A stretch of DNA of 52,779 nt. Source: Pseudomonas sp. Its GTDB lineage: Bacteria > Pseudomonadota > Gammaproteobacteria > Pseudomonadales > Pseudomonadaceae. Numbering within the stretch: the first letter of the stretch is position 1; each line of letters starts with the position of its first letter. Made by a program: the position numbers and the translations under genes. This document shows, piece by piece, positions 1 to 9,325 of the stretch. Under the pieces are notes generated by a model. That model ran no database searches and was not told the origin of the DNA. It saw only the letters and a list, made by a program, of their open reading frames with translations. The stretch is taken from the NCBI RefSeq assembly GCF_028293835.1, contig NZ_JAQGNX010000012.1, positions 1 through 52,779 of the forward strand, given 5' to 3'.

Positions 1-1466
<1,466 letters not shown>

Positions 1467-1772
1467 TGACGACCTCAAAGATTCCTCGGGCTACGGCACA
1501 GCACAACAACGGCAAGACCGTATCGAGCAATAAAGGGCAGCAGCAGAAAGGTAATCCTTGGGCCGAATCTCTGAGGTCCGGTCCCGTATCAGGGTGATCT
1601 TAGGTGGGGTTTAGGAAAAGGAAGAATAGGAAAGCTCAAATCGATAGTTCAGAGATTTCTAAACTATGTCCCGAAGGTTATAAATCCCCTACAGATCTTC
1701 CAGTGGGAGCGAACGTGTCACGGACACCCAGCTATCCATATCAGCCATAGAGGGCTAGCCTGCCCACCATGA
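1467..1772. other. Intergenic region upstream of the isomerase-like gene
   Basis: About 306 bp between the isomerase start and the 3' end of the LysR gene. It holds one conspicuous 24 bp imperfect palindrome (1644-1667, listed separately) and a lone GTGGGAGCGAAC half-element near 1703, similar to one arm of Pseudomonas REP sequences. I see no convincing small gene. Confidence 0.5.
1644..1667. promoter_or_regulatory. Imperfect palindrome, candidate operator
   Basis: Arms ATAGTTCAGA and TCTAAACTAT are separated by 4 bp and match at 9 of 10 positions. It lies about 180 bp upstream of the isomerase start. The symmetry and AT-rich core resemble a dimeric regulator site, possibly for the LysR protein encoded next to it. 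Function is inferred only. Confidence 0.4.
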
Positions 1773-2720
1773 TCAGTCTACAAACAGTTGAACCTGTGTC
1801 TCCCCCAGCAATAACGGGCTGTTAAGCTCAGTCACCGCCCGGATGTAATCCCACAACAAGGTAATCCGCTTGAGCTTTCTCAAGTCCTCCCGGCAGTACA
1901 TCCAAAACTGCCGTGTAATGTTCACTTCGCTCTCCAGCACCGGCAACAACCGTGAGTCTTGCGCAGCAAGAAAACACGGCAGGATCGCCAATGACCGGCC
2001 TTGCAGTGCTGCTACATATTGGGCGATGACGCTGGTGCTGCGTAGGCTGGCGCTAGCGCCGGGCAGCAGGTTGCTCAGGTAAAGCAACTCTGAGCTGAAC
2101 GCCAAATCATCGACGTAGCTGATAAACGGGTGACTGGCCAAGTCCGCGCTACGTTGGATGGGCGCATGGTTGTCGAGGTAGTCCTGAGTCGCGTACAGCC
2201 GCAAACTGTAGTCGCACAGCTTGCAGCACACATACGGCCCGTGTTCCGGACGCTCCAGTGCGATAACGATGTCCGCCTCGCGCTTGGACAAGCTGATGAA
2301 GTGCGGCAGCGGCAGGATATCCACGGATATTGCCGGATAGGCATCGAGAAAGTGGGTCAGCTGCGGGGTGATAAAGAAACTGCCGAAACCCTCGGTGCAT
2401 CCCATCCGTATGTGGCCTGAGAGTGCCACCCCAGAGCCCGAAACCTGCTCGCAGGCCAAGTGCAGCGTGCTTTCAATCGACTCCGCATACCCCAGCAAAC
2501 GCTGGCCTTCAGAGGTCAGGATGAAACCATTGCTGCGCGACTTTTCGAACAGTAACGTGCCCAGCGAGGCTTCCAGTGAATTGATCCGCCGTGACACCGT
2601 CGTGTAGTCCACCGCCAGGCGTTTGGCCGCGGTACTGGCTTTGCGGGTGCGGGCGACTTCGAGGAAGAATTTCAGGTCGTCCCAGTTCAGCAGATTCAAA
2701 GACGTGATGTTTTTTTGCAT
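1773..2720 (-). CDS. LysR-family transcriptional regulator (divergent from MFS-mmsAB)
   Basis: With ATG 2720 the protein is 315 residues, usual for LysR regulators. The N-terminal winged helix is clear (LKFFLEVARTRKASTAAKRLAVDYTTVSRRINSLEASLGTLLFEKS), followed by a substrate-binding domain (GHIRMGCTEGFGSFF, ADIVIALERPEHGPYV). Longer in-frame starts up to 2792 exist, but residues before MQKNITSLN lack family similarity. The Shine-Dalgarno is weak for either choice. It is divergent from the MFS-mmsA-mmsB genes, so it probably controls them. P. aeruginosa uses an AraC-type MmsR for mmsAB, so a LysR here would be a different regulatory arrangement. Confidence 0.85.
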   Translation of the reverse strand: MQKNITSLNLLNWDDLKFFLEVARTRKASTAAKRLAVDYTTVSRRINSLEASLGTLLFEKSRSNGFILTSEGQRLLGYAESIESTLHLACEQVSGSGVALSGHIRMGCTEGFGSFFITPQLTHFLDAYPAISVDILPLPHFISLSKREADIVIALERPEHGPYVCCKLCDYSLRLYATQDYLDNHAPIQRSADLASHPFISYVDDLAFSSELLYLSNLLPGASASLRSTSVIAQYVAALQGRSLAILPCFLAAQDSRLLPVLESEVNITRQFWMYCREDLRKLKRITLLWDYIRAVTELNSPLLLGETQVQLFVD

Positions 2721-2902
2721 ATTGGTCCGGCTTTTATGTGCGTTCTTATTAGATGTTTGCACATCTATACTCCAAAACACGTCCATGACCAACTTCAGGA
2801 TCTGCGGCTCAGGAGACCCAATTCAGCAAGGCCGCTCAACACATCGCTAAACGAAGCTACATGCCATGACACCCTGCACAAAAATAATAAGCGGAGGAGT
2901 TT

Positions 2903-4231
2903 ATGAAGAACGCTGCAACTGTGGGCGCAAGTTCAATCGGCGTCAGTCCTGCCAAAAAGATCGCATCCTATCGGCTCGCCGGTATGGCAAGCATGGCCGG
3001 TACCACCATCGAGTGGTATGACTTTTTCCTCTACGGCACTGCTGCCGCACTCATTTTCGGCAAAATATTTTTCCCCGCGTTAGACCCTATCACCGGAGTG
3101 TTGGCTGCTTTCGCCACCTATGCCGTGGGTTTTCTCGGCCGTCCGTTGGGCGGCATTATCTTTGGCCACTTCGGTGACCGTATCGGGCGCAAGTCCATGC
3201 TGTTGCTCACGCTGATGATGATGGGCATTCCAACCATCGTTATTGGGCTGATTCCGACCTACGATCAAATCGGTTATTGGGCCGCAGTGATTTTGGTGCT
3301 GATGCGCTTCCTGCAAGGCATGGCGGTCGGCGGCGAATGGGGAGGGGCGGTGTTGATGGCCGTCGAACATGCGCCCGAAGGCAAAAAAGGCTTTTATGGC
3401 AGCCTGCCGCAAACCGGTGTTGGTGCGGGTTTGGTGCTGGCGTCGCTGGCCATGGGCCTGGTGGCTAAACTGCCTGAGGCAGACATGCTTTCCTGGGGAT
3501 GGCGCCTGCCGTTTATTGCCAGTGTCGTGCTGCTCGGCATCGGCTGGTTGATCCGCCTCAAAGTGCCTGAGTCACCCGCGTTCGAAAAAGTCAAAACGCA
3601 GAACACCGCCGTCAAAGTCCCCCTGTTCCAAGTGCTGCGTAAACACCCCCGGGAAACCCTGACCATTATCGGCGCCCGCACGGCGGAAAACGCCTGGTTC
3701 TACATGTCGGTGACGTTCGCCCTGGCCTACGCCGCCAGCCAACTGCAGATACCACGGGCTGATGTGCTCAACGCCATTACAGCGGGTGCGGCCTTGTCGT
3801 TATTCACCATGCCGTTCTGCGGGTATCTCTCGGACAAGGTTGGCCAGCGCCGTTTGTACTTCGCTGGGTTATTGCTGCTGTGTGCGTTTATTTATCCGTT
3901 CTTCGCCATGCTCGAAACCCGCGAGCCGGTGCTGGTCTGGTGGGCCATGGTACTGGCGGTCGGCGTGGTCTTCCCGATCATGTACGCCCCGGAATCGCTA
4001 CTGTTCGCCCGGCAATTCCCGGCTGAGATTCGTTACAGCGGCATCTCGGTGTCCGTGCAATTGGCTGGCGTGCTGGGGGGCGGGTTCGCCCCGATGATCG
4101 CCACCAAATTACTCGCCTATGCTGATGGCAGCCCGCACTACGTCATCGTTTACCTAATCGGTATGGCCGTTATCGCGCTGTTCTGCACCGCGTTGATGAA
4201 GCCCGATCCTGCGCGTTATCGCGCCCCGTGA
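2903..4231 (+). CDS. MFS transporter, metabolite:H+ symporter (MHS) family
   Basis: This 442-residue membrane protein has about 12 hydrophobic segments. The MHS signature motifs are present: GTTIEWYDFFLYGTAAAL at the first helix, GRPLGGIIFGHFGDRIGRK between helices 2 and 3, and RFLQGMAVGGEWGGAVLMAVEHAP in helix 4-5. The start ATG 2903 follows GGAGGAG. Family members import dicarboxylates, osmolytes or aromatic/branched acids by proton symport. Its position directly before mmsA and mmsB suggests uptake of a valine-pathway intermediate such as 3-hydroxyisobutyrate, but that substrate is inferred from neighbours only. Confidence 0.88.
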   Translation: MKNAATVGASSIGVSPAKKIASYRLAGMASMAGTTIEWYDFFLYGTAAALIFGKIFFPALDPITGVLAAFATYAVGFLGRPLGGIIFGHFGDRIGRKSMLLLTLMMMGIPTIVIGLIPTYDQIGYWAAVILVLMRFLQGMAVGGEWGGAVLMAVEHAPEGKKGFYGSLPQTGVGAGLVLASLAMGLVAKLPEADMLSWGWRLPFIASVVLLGIGWLIRLKVPESPAFEKVKTQNTAVKVPLFQVLRKHPRETLTIIGARTAENAWFYMSVTFALAYAASQLQIPRADVLNAITAGAALSLFTMPFCGYLSDKVGQRRLYFAGLLLLCAFIYPFFAMLETREPVLVWWAMVLAVGVVFPIMYAPESLLFARQFPAEIRYSGISVSVQLAGVLGGGFAPMIATKLLAYADGSPHYVIVYLIGMAVIALFCTALMKPDPARYRAP

Positions 4232-4233
4232 AT

Positions 4234-4262
4234 CAGATCGTGAAAGCACAGTGCTTGATCTG
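4234..4262 (+). promoter_or_regulatory. Nested inverted repeat between the MFS gene and mmsA
   Basis: AAGCAC-A-GTGCTT is nested inside CAGATC...GATCTG with a 4-nt asymmetric bulge. It lies 3 nt after the MFS stop and about 50 nt before the mmsA start. It lacks a following T-run, so it is not a classical terminator. It could be an internal operator or an mRNA processing/stability hairpin. Confidence 0.4.
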
Positions 4263-4310
4263 AATCGTTCGCCGCCCCTCCCGGGGCCGCTTGAATACTG
4301 GAGAAATTGA

Positions 4311-5849
4311 ATGAACGCTTTACAGAGCCTGACAATCAACAACACCGCTGGTGCTGTTCCCCGGGTCAAACTGCTGATCGGTGGTGAATGGGTCGATTCA
4401 CAAACCATGCAATGGCGTGACATCGTCAACCCGGCGACCCAAGAAGTGCTGGCGCAAGTGCCGTTCGCTACCGACGCCGAAGTAGACGCCGCGGTCGCTT
4501 CCGCTAAGCAGGCCTTTCAGACTTGGCGCTACACGCCAATTGGTGCGCGGATGCGCATCATGCTCAAGCTTCAAGCGCTGGTCCGTGAACACTCCAAGCG
4601 CATCGCCGTGGTCTTGAGTGCTGAACAAGGCAAAACCATTGCCGATGCTGAGGGCGACATTTTTCGCGGTCTGGAAGTGGTTGAACACGCGTGCTCCATC
4701 GGCACCTTGCAGATGGGCGAATTCTCGGAAAACGTTGCTGGCGGCGTCGATACCTACACGTTGCGTCAACCCATCGGCGTCTGCGCCGGGATCACCCCGT
4801 TCAACTTCCCGGCGATGATTCCGCTGTGGATGTTCCCGATGGCCATCGCCTGCGGCAACACCTTCGTACTCAAACCTTCCGAGCAAGACCCGATGTCCAC
4901 CATGTTGCTGGTTGAACTGGCAGTCGAAGCCGGTGTGCCGGCTGGCGTGCTCAATGTCGTGCATGGCGGCAAGCAAGTAGTGGATGGCATCTGCACCCAC
5001 AAAGACATCAAGGCCGTGTCCTTCGTTGGTTCGACCGAAGTCGGCACGCATGTTTATAACCTGGCTGGTCAGCACGGCAAGCGCGTGCAATCCATGATGG
5101 GCGCGAAAAACCACGCGGTGGTGCTGGCGGATGCCAACCGCGAACAAACCCTCAATGCACTGGTGGGCGCCGGTTTCGGTGCGGCCGGTCAGCGCTGCAT
5201 GGCTACTTCGGTGGTGGTATTGGTGGGCGCGGCGAAGCAATGGCTGCCGGACCTCAAGGCATTGGCGCAAAAACTTACGGTGAATGCCGGGAGCGAAGCG
5301 GGCACCGATGTCGGCCCTTTGATTTCCAAGCGTGCGAAAGAACGCGTGCTGAGCCTGATCGAAAGCGGTGTCCGCGAAGGCGCCACGCTTGAGCTGGACG
5401 GCCGTGGCGTATCGGTTCCAGGTTTTGAGGGGGGCAATTTTGTCGGCCCCACCCTGTTTTCCGGCGTGACCACTGAAATGCAAATCTACACCCAGGAAAT
5501 CTTTGGCCCGGTGCTGGTGGTGTTGGAAGTCGACACCCTGGATCAGGCGATTGCCCTGGTCAACGCCAACCCGTACGGCAACGGCACTGGCTTGTTCACC
5601 CAAAGTGGCGCAGCGGCGCGCAAGTTTCAGAACGAGATCGACGTAGGCCAGGTCGGGATCAATATTCCGATCCCTGTGCCGGTGCCGTATTTCAGCTTCA
5701 CCGGCTCGCGTGGTTCGAAACTCGGCGATCTGGGCCCGTACGGCAAGCAAGTGGTGCAGTTCTATACGCAAACCAAAACGGTCACCAGCCGCTGGTTCGA
5801 TGACGACAGCGTAAACGATGGCGTTAACACCACCATCAATCTGCGCTGA
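4311..5849 (+). CDS. mmsA: CoA-acylating methylmalonate-semialdehyde dehydrogenase
   Basis: This 512-residue aldehyde dehydrogenase oxidises methylmalonate semialdehyde (and malonate semialdehyde) with NAD and CoA to propionyl-CoA (or acetyl-CoA) in valine and inositol breakdown. Visible features are [10 protein letters not shown] at the N-terminus, the NAD-binding stretch [17 protein letters not shown], the SFVGSTEVG loop and the catalytic Cys near residue 296 in [10 protein letters not shown]. The CoA-dependent subgroup hallmark [19 protein letters not shown] near the C-terminus separates it from non-acylating dehydrogenases. The start has GGAGA 7 nt upstream. It is followed by mmsB, the preceding step of the pathway, after a REP element. 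Confidence 0.95.
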   Translation: MNALQSLTINNTAGAVPRVKLLIGGEWVDSQTMQWRDIVNPATQEVLAQVPFATDAEVDAAVASAKQAFQTWRYTPIGARMRIMLKLQALVREHSKRIAVVLSAEQGKTIADAEGDIFRGLEVVEHACSIGTLQMGEFSENVAGGVDTYTLRQPIGVCAGITPFNFPAMIPLWMFPMAIACGNTFVLKPSEQDPMSTMLLVELAVEAGVPAGVLNVVHGGKQVVDGICTHKDIKAVSFVGSTEVGTHVYNLAGQHGKRVQSMMGAKNHAVVLADANREQTLNALVGAGFGAAGQRCMATSVVVLVGAAKQWLPDLKALAQKLTVNAGSEAGTDVGPLISKRAKERVLSLIESGVREGATLELDGRGVSVPGFEGGNFVGPTLFSGVTTEMQIYTQEIFGPVLVVLEVDTLDQAIALVNANPYGNGTGLFTQSGAAARKFQNEIDVGQVGINIPIPVPVPYFSFTGSRGSKLGDLGPYGKQVVQFYTQTKTVTSRWFDDDSVNDGVNTTINLR

Positions 5850-5864
5850 GTAGCCAATACCCCC

Positions 5865-5935
5865 TGTAGGAGCCAACTTGTTGGCGAGTTTTTGACGTGC
5901 CGGGTAGGGCGCTTCGCCAACGAGTTGGTTCCTGG
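5865..5935. repeat. REP-type inverted pair between mmsA and mmsB
   Basis: GTAGGAGCCAACTTGTTGGC on the left is matched by an inverted GCCAACGAGTTGGTTCC arm on the right, about 25 bp apart. It belongs to the same family as copies at 14715, 23595, 47101 and 51749. Here it lies inside an operon. Confidence 0.85.
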
Positions 5936-5952
5936 AGATTAAGGAGAACACC

Positions 5953-6840
5953 ATGAAAATCGCATTCATCGGTCTCGGCAACATGGGCGCGCCCATGGCC
6001 CGTAACCTGATTAAAGCAGGCCATGCCTTGAACCTGTTCGACCTTAACCAGGCCGTGCTGGCGGAACTCGGCGCGTTGGGCGCCACGGTCAGCGCGTCGC
6101 CCAAAGACGCCTCCCAAGGCGTTGAACTGGTCATTACCATGCTGCCCGCCGCAGTGCATGTGCGTAGCGTGTACCTCAGCGACGACGGCGTATTGGCCGG
6201 TATTGGTCAGGGCGTGCCTGCGGTTGATTGCAGCACCATTGATCCGCAGACCATTCGCGATGTCGCGGCGGCTGCGGCCAGGCAAGGGGTGATGCTCGGC
6301 GACGCACCGGTGTCGGGCGGCACCGGCGGCGCACAAGCCGGCACGCTGACGTTTATGGTCGGCGCCAGCCCGGAACATTTCGAAATACTGAAGCCCGTAC
6401 TGGCACAGATGGGTAAAAACATCGTCCATTGCGGCGACGTCGGCACCGGGCAAATCGCCAAAATCTGCAACAACTTGCTGTTGGGCATCTCGATGATCGG
6501 TGTTGCTGAAGCCATGGCCTTGGGCAATACGCTGGGGATAGATACCGGTATTTTGGCCGGCATCATCAACAGCTCAACCGGGCGTTGCTGGAGTTCCGAG
6601 GTGTATAACCCTTGGCCTGGCATCGTCGAAACCGCGCCCGCTTCCCGCGGCTACACCGGCGGTTTTGGTGCCGAATTAATGCTCAAGGACCTGGGTTTGG
6701 CTACCGAAGCAGCACGTGTCGCCCATCAGCCGGTGATCCTCGGCGCCGTGGCCCAACAGCTGTACCAGGCAATGAGCCTGCGGGGTGACGGTGGCAAGGA
6801 TTTCTCGGCCATCATCGAGTCCTATCGCAAGCCTGAATAA
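5953..6840 (+). CDS. mmsB: 3-hydroxyisobutyrate dehydrogenase
   Basis: 295 residues, standard length. It oxidises 3-hydroxyisobutyrate with NAD to methylmalonate semialdehyde, the substrate of the adjacent MmsA. The N-terminal Rossmann motif is IAFIGLGNMGAPMARNL, the substrate-binding loop is DAPVSGGTGGAQAGTLTFMVG, and the catalytic lysine is near residue 170 in GQIAKICNNLLLG. ATG 5953 follows AAGGAG. The large REP-containing spacer after mmsA could allow different expression of the two genes. Assignment as the beta-hydroxyacid dehydrogenase family is certain; 3-hydroxyisobutyrate specificity rests on the motif set and the mmsA neighbour. Confidence 0.94.
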   Translation: MKIAFIGLGNMGAPMARNLIKAGHALNLFDLNQAVLAELGALGATVSASPKDASQGVELVITMLPAAVHVRSVYLSDDGVLAGIGQGVPAVDCSTIDPQTIRDVAAAAARQGVMLGDAPVSGGTGGAQAGTLTFMVGASPEHFEILKPVLAQMGKNIVHCGDVGTGQIAKICNNLLLGISMIGVAEAMALGNTLGIDTGILAGIINSSTGRCWSSEVYNPWPGIVETAPASRGYTGGFGAELMLKDLGLATEAARVAHQPVILGAVAQQLYQAMSLRGDGGKDFSAIIESYRKPE

Positions 6841-6860
6841 ACCCGGAGTTTGAAGGTCCT

Positions 6861-6888
6861 CAATAGGCGGGTATCATCCCGCCTATTG
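6861..6888 (+). terminator. Strong hairpin downstream of mmsB
   Basis: A perfect 11 bp stem (CAATAGGCGGG / CCCGCCTATTG) with a 6-nt loop, starting about 20 nt after the mmsB stop. No T-run follows, so it may work as a Rho-assisted or stability element rather than a textbook intrinsic terminator. Confidence 0.55.
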
Positions 6889-6929
6889 GCATCGATTCCG
6901 GCGCCTGCCTTATATGCGTGTAAGCCTGA

Positions 6930-8246
6930 ATGTCGCTGAAGTTCTGGAAGTCCATGGGCATCAAGCACAGCTTGAAGCAGAGGATCGTAGTGGTCTTCGC
7001 GCTGATGAGCGTGCTGGTGGCCGGTGTGTTCGCCGTTGGCATTATCGCGACGGTGCATGTGGTCGAGAAACGATTGACCACCGCCAGCCTCGGCCGTGAC
7101 CTGCATCGGTTAATGGTCATGGACAACGTCGAAAACTGGAGCCACAAGCCAGAGAAAGAAGAGTTGTTCTACGTCGAAGGCGGCGCGGGCGATCTTGCCA
7201 TGGCCGACGATTTAACCGACTTACCCCCAGGCTTTCATGAGGTTCACCGCGGCGAAGAAGCCTATTACGCCATGGCCGAAACGGTGGCTGGGCGTCGATA
7301 TGTGCTGCTGCGGGACCAACGCAATTTTGAAAAACGCGAACGGATTCTGTTCGGGATTGTGTTTGTCGGTTTCATCCTCAGCATTCTGCTGGCGATTTTG
7401 TTGGGCCGACTGTTGGCGCGCCGAGTGATGGCGCCGGTGGTCAATCTTTCGCGTCAGGTTCGCTACCGCGACCAGATTCTTGAACTCGCCCCAGCGTTGT
7501 CCCCCAATTATGCCCGCGACGAAGTCGGCGAACTGGCCGTGTCTTTTGACGCCACCCTGGGTCGTCTGCGCGCGGCACTGGTTCGCGAAAAACTGTTTAC
7601 GAGTGACGTCAGCCATGAGCTGCGAACACCATTGATGGTGTTAGCCAGTTCATGCGAATTGTTGCTGGAAAGTCCGGTGCTTGATGATCGGTCGCGCAAT
7701 CAGGTAAAGCGAATTGCCCGGGCCAGTGCCGGCATGAGCCAGTTGGTTGAGACCTTCCTGATGCTGGCGCGGGTTGAAGGTAACGAAAGCCGCCACGGCC
7801 CGCGCTCAACATTGCTGGAGGTCGCTGAAGAGTTGGTCGACCTGTGGCGCAAGCCGATAGCGGAGAAAGGCCTGGAATTGATATTCGATCCCGGTGAGAC
7901 CTTGCCAACGCTATTCAACGCCACACTGGTGCATTCGGTGATGGGCAACCTGTTGCGCAATGCCTGGCACTACACCGACGCGGGCGTCATTCGCCTGACA
8001 TTGAACCCACACGGGTTCACCGTGGAAGACAGCGGCATAGGTATTCCCGAAAGCCTTCATGAAGCCATGTTCCAGCCCTTCGTCAGGGGCGACGAACAGC
8101 GGGGCGAAGGGCTTGGGCTGGGACTTTCACTGGTGCAGCGTATCTGCAACAACCAGCACTGGAACGTAACGCTCAGAAGCCTGGAGCCCAGCGGATGTTG
8201 CTTTACGGTTGAGCTTGATCCCCTCCCGGTCGTCGCGCCCCAATAA
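6930..8246 (+). CDS. Orphan sensor histidine kinase
   Basis: A 438-residue membrane sensor kinase. The first membrane segment is about residues 18-42, a short periplasmic region of about 90 residues follows (with acidic EKEE), the second membrane segment is about 138-160, then HAMP. The phospho-acceptor His is near residue 229 in SHELRTPLM. N-box (HSVMGNLLRNAWHYT), G1 box (EDSGIGIPE) and G2 box (GEGLGLGLSL) are present, so it should be catalytically competent. An alternative start at ATG 6954 has the better Shine-Dalgarno (TGGAAG) and removes 8 residues. No response regulator is adjacent; it is followed 21 nt later by a HutC paralogue. The periplasmic EXXE resembles the metal-sensing motif of ColS, but the partner ColR is missing. 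Confidence 0.9.
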   Translation: MSLKFWKSMGIKHSLKQRIVVVFALMSVLVAGVFAVGIIATVHVVEKRLTTASLGRDLHRLMVMDNVENWSHKPEKEELFYVEGGAGDLAMADDLTDLPPGFHEVHRGEEAYYAMAETVAGRRYVLLRDQRNFEKRERILFGIVFVGFILSILLAILLGRLLARRVMAPVVNLSRQVRYRDQILELAPALSPNYARDEVGELAVSFDATLGRLRAALVREKLFTSDVSHELRTPLMVLASSCELLLESPVLDDRSRNQVKRIARASAGMSQLVETFLMLARVEGNESRHGPRSTLLEVAEELVDLWRKPIAEKGLELIFDPGETLPTLFNATLVHSVMGNLLRNAWHYTDAGVIRLTLNPHGFTVEDSGIGIPESLHEAMFQPFVRGDEQRGEGLGLGLSLVQRICNNQHWNVTLRSLEPSGCCFTVELDPLPVVAPQ

Positions 8247-8267
8247 CAGAGTGAGAGCAGTCCCCCC

Positions 8268-9020
8268 GTGTCTAAATCTACAGACGGTAATTCTCCCCTC
8301 GATTCCTTTGAGATCGAGACGCCCTCGCCACTCTATGCGCGGGTCAAGCACGCCATCATTCAAAAGATTCACTCGGGGGCATGGCTGCCGAATTCAAAAC
8401 TGCCGTCGGAAAGCGAACTGCTGAACCTGCTGGGCGTCAGCAGGATGACCATCAATCGGGCCTTGCGTGAGTTGACGATTGAAGGTTTGCTGATTCGTGT
8501 TCAGGGCGTTGGGACCTTTGTTGCCGAGGCGAAGGGCCACGCCGCGCTGTTTGAAATTCATAATATTGCCGAAGAAATTGCTTCTCGCGGTCACGTTCAT
8601 CGCTGCGAAGTGATCACGTTAGAAGAGGTCCCTGCGAAAGCCGAACCTGCGTTGCCTTTCGCCCTGGAGGGGGTGCAACGCTTGTTTCACTCGGTGGTTG
8701 TTCATTTTGAGAATGACGTGCCAGTGCAGATTGAAGAGCGATTCGTAAATGCCTTGATCGCTCCGAAATACCTGGAGCAGGATTTCACCCGCATCACGCC
8801 ATATGCCTATCTGATCCAGCTGGCGCCTTTGACCGAGGGCGAGCACGCCGTCGAAGCCATCCATGCGAAGTCGGCAGAGTGCCGATTACTGCAAATCAAG
8901 CGTAATGAGCCTTGCCTGTTGATCCGCCGCCGCACCTGGTCGGCCAAAGGTCAGGTCGGCAGCGCGCGGCTGGTGTACCCCGGGTCCCGCTATCGACTGG
9001 AAGGCAAATTCGGTCAGTAA
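8268..9020 (+). CDS. GntR/HutC-type repressor, close paralogue of the histidine-utilisation repressor
   Basis: This 250-residue protein has a GntR winged helix (LYARVKHAIIQKIHSGAW, PSESELLNLLGVSRMTINRAL) and a UTRA ligand domain. Long blocks match what I remember of Pseudomonas HutC, for example VQGVGTFVAEAKGHAALFE, PVQIEERFVNALIAPKYL, APLTEGEHAVEAI and LLIRRRTWS. HutC binds urocanate and represses hut genes. No hut genes lie nearby. Instead the next genes encode a CoA transferase and an acyl-CoA dehydrogenase whose promoter carries a perfect Phut-type operator. The start is GTG 8268 with a weak Shine-Dalgarno; the gene probably shares a transcript with the preceding kinase. Whether the ligand is urocanate or a relative is not visible. 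Confidence 0.9.
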   Translation: MSKSTDGNSPLDSFEIETPSPLYARVKHAIIQKIHSGAWLPNSKLPSESELLNLLGVSRMTINRALRELTIEGLLIRVQGVGTFVAEAKGHAALFEIHNIAEEIASRGHVHRCEVITLEEVPAKAEPALPFALEGVQRLFHSVVVHFENDVPVQIEERFVNALIAPKYLEQDFTRITPYAYLIQLAPLTEGEHAVEAIHAKSAECRLLQIKRNEPCLLIRRRTWSAKGQVGSARLVYPGSRYRLEGKFGQ

Positions 9021-9195
9021 CAGATCAGTATCTTTGCGTTACGTTTTGGTGCGATCTGACGTTGAGTTGTTACAAACAGGTTCATTTCTGCCGCAGAAAA
9101 AACCGGCATCCCAGTCGGTGATGCCCTCAGGTACTTCCGCTAATAAAAATTAACGTACTGATTTTTATAAAAAATATTCCGTAATATTCTGCTTG

Positions 9196-9212
9196 TCTAA
9201 TCGACTATTAGA
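9196..9212. promoter_or_regulatory. Perfect 6-bp palindrome just upstream of the sigma-54 -24 element
   Basis: TCTAAT-CGACT-ATTAGA is a perfect inverted repeat ending 5 bp before the -24 element. It could be a second regulator site at this promoter. Nothing links it to a named factor. Confidence 0.4.
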
Positions 9213-9216
9213 TTTA

Positions 9217-9232
9217 TGGCCCTGCATTTGCA
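9217..9232 (+). promoter_or_regulatory. Sigma-54-type promoter for the CoA-transferase/dehydrogenase operon
   Basis: TGGCCC-N5-TTGCA matches the consensus TGGCAC-N5-TTGC(A/T) at all but one position. The invariant GG (9218-9219) and GC (9230-9231) are separated by exactly 10 bp. Transcription would begin near 9243, about 83 nt before the ATG at 9326. The known hut operon of P. fluorescens is also sigma-54 dependent, which fits the HutC-like regulator upstream. Confidence 0.68.
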
Positions 9233-9238
9233 TCAGCT

Positions 9239-9248
9239 TGTATATACA
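9239..9248. promoter_or_regulatory. HutC (Phut)-type operator overlapping the start site
   Basis: TGTATATACA is a perfect match to the HutC consensus TGTA-N2-TACA, and the wider sequence CTTGTATATACAGG is palindromic except for one base. It covers about -4 to +6 relative to the sigma-54 promoter, an ideal place for repression. It lies downstream of the HutC-paralogue gene in the promoter of the next operon. Confidence 0.68.
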
Positions 9249-9325
9249 GGCTGGTATAAGCGTTGACGCATCAGCGGCTAGCACCGGTTTCGTCCACTAT
9301 TGGGGTATCACCCGGGAGTACGACC

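Larger units (their letters stand above)
9021..9325. other. Intergenic control region between the HutC-like gene and the CoA-transferase operon
   Basis: About 305 bp with no gene. From left to right it holds a TGTTAC half-site (9068-9073), a GGCATC...GATGCC inverted repeat near 9103-9123 without a T-run, an AT-rich stretch (9139-9185) that could bend or bind IHF, a perfect TCTAAT/ATTAGA palindrome, a sigma-54-like promoter and a HutC-type operator. The last three are listed separately. Confidence 0.6.

Noticed and set aside
4398..6140. Long minus-strand open frame (580 codons) opposite mmsA and the start of mmsB
   Set aside because: It mirrors the codon pattern of a highly conserved dehydrogenase gene, spans two genes and a REP element, has no family motifs and no ribosome site. 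A GC-driven shadow.
6930..8246. Naming the orphan kinase colS on the basis of its EXXE-like periplasmic motif
   Set aside because: ColR is not adjacent and a short acidic motif alone is too weak; left unnamed.
8268..9020. Calling the regulator hutC itself
   Set aside because: No hut gene lies in the window and the neighbours are CoA-ester enzymes; it is treated as a paralogue.
9095..9125. GGCATC...GATGCC inverted repeat after the HutC-like gene as an intrinsic terminator
   Set aside because: The run next to it is A-rich on the left side, not T-rich on the right, so it is in the wrong orientation to end the plus-strand transcript.
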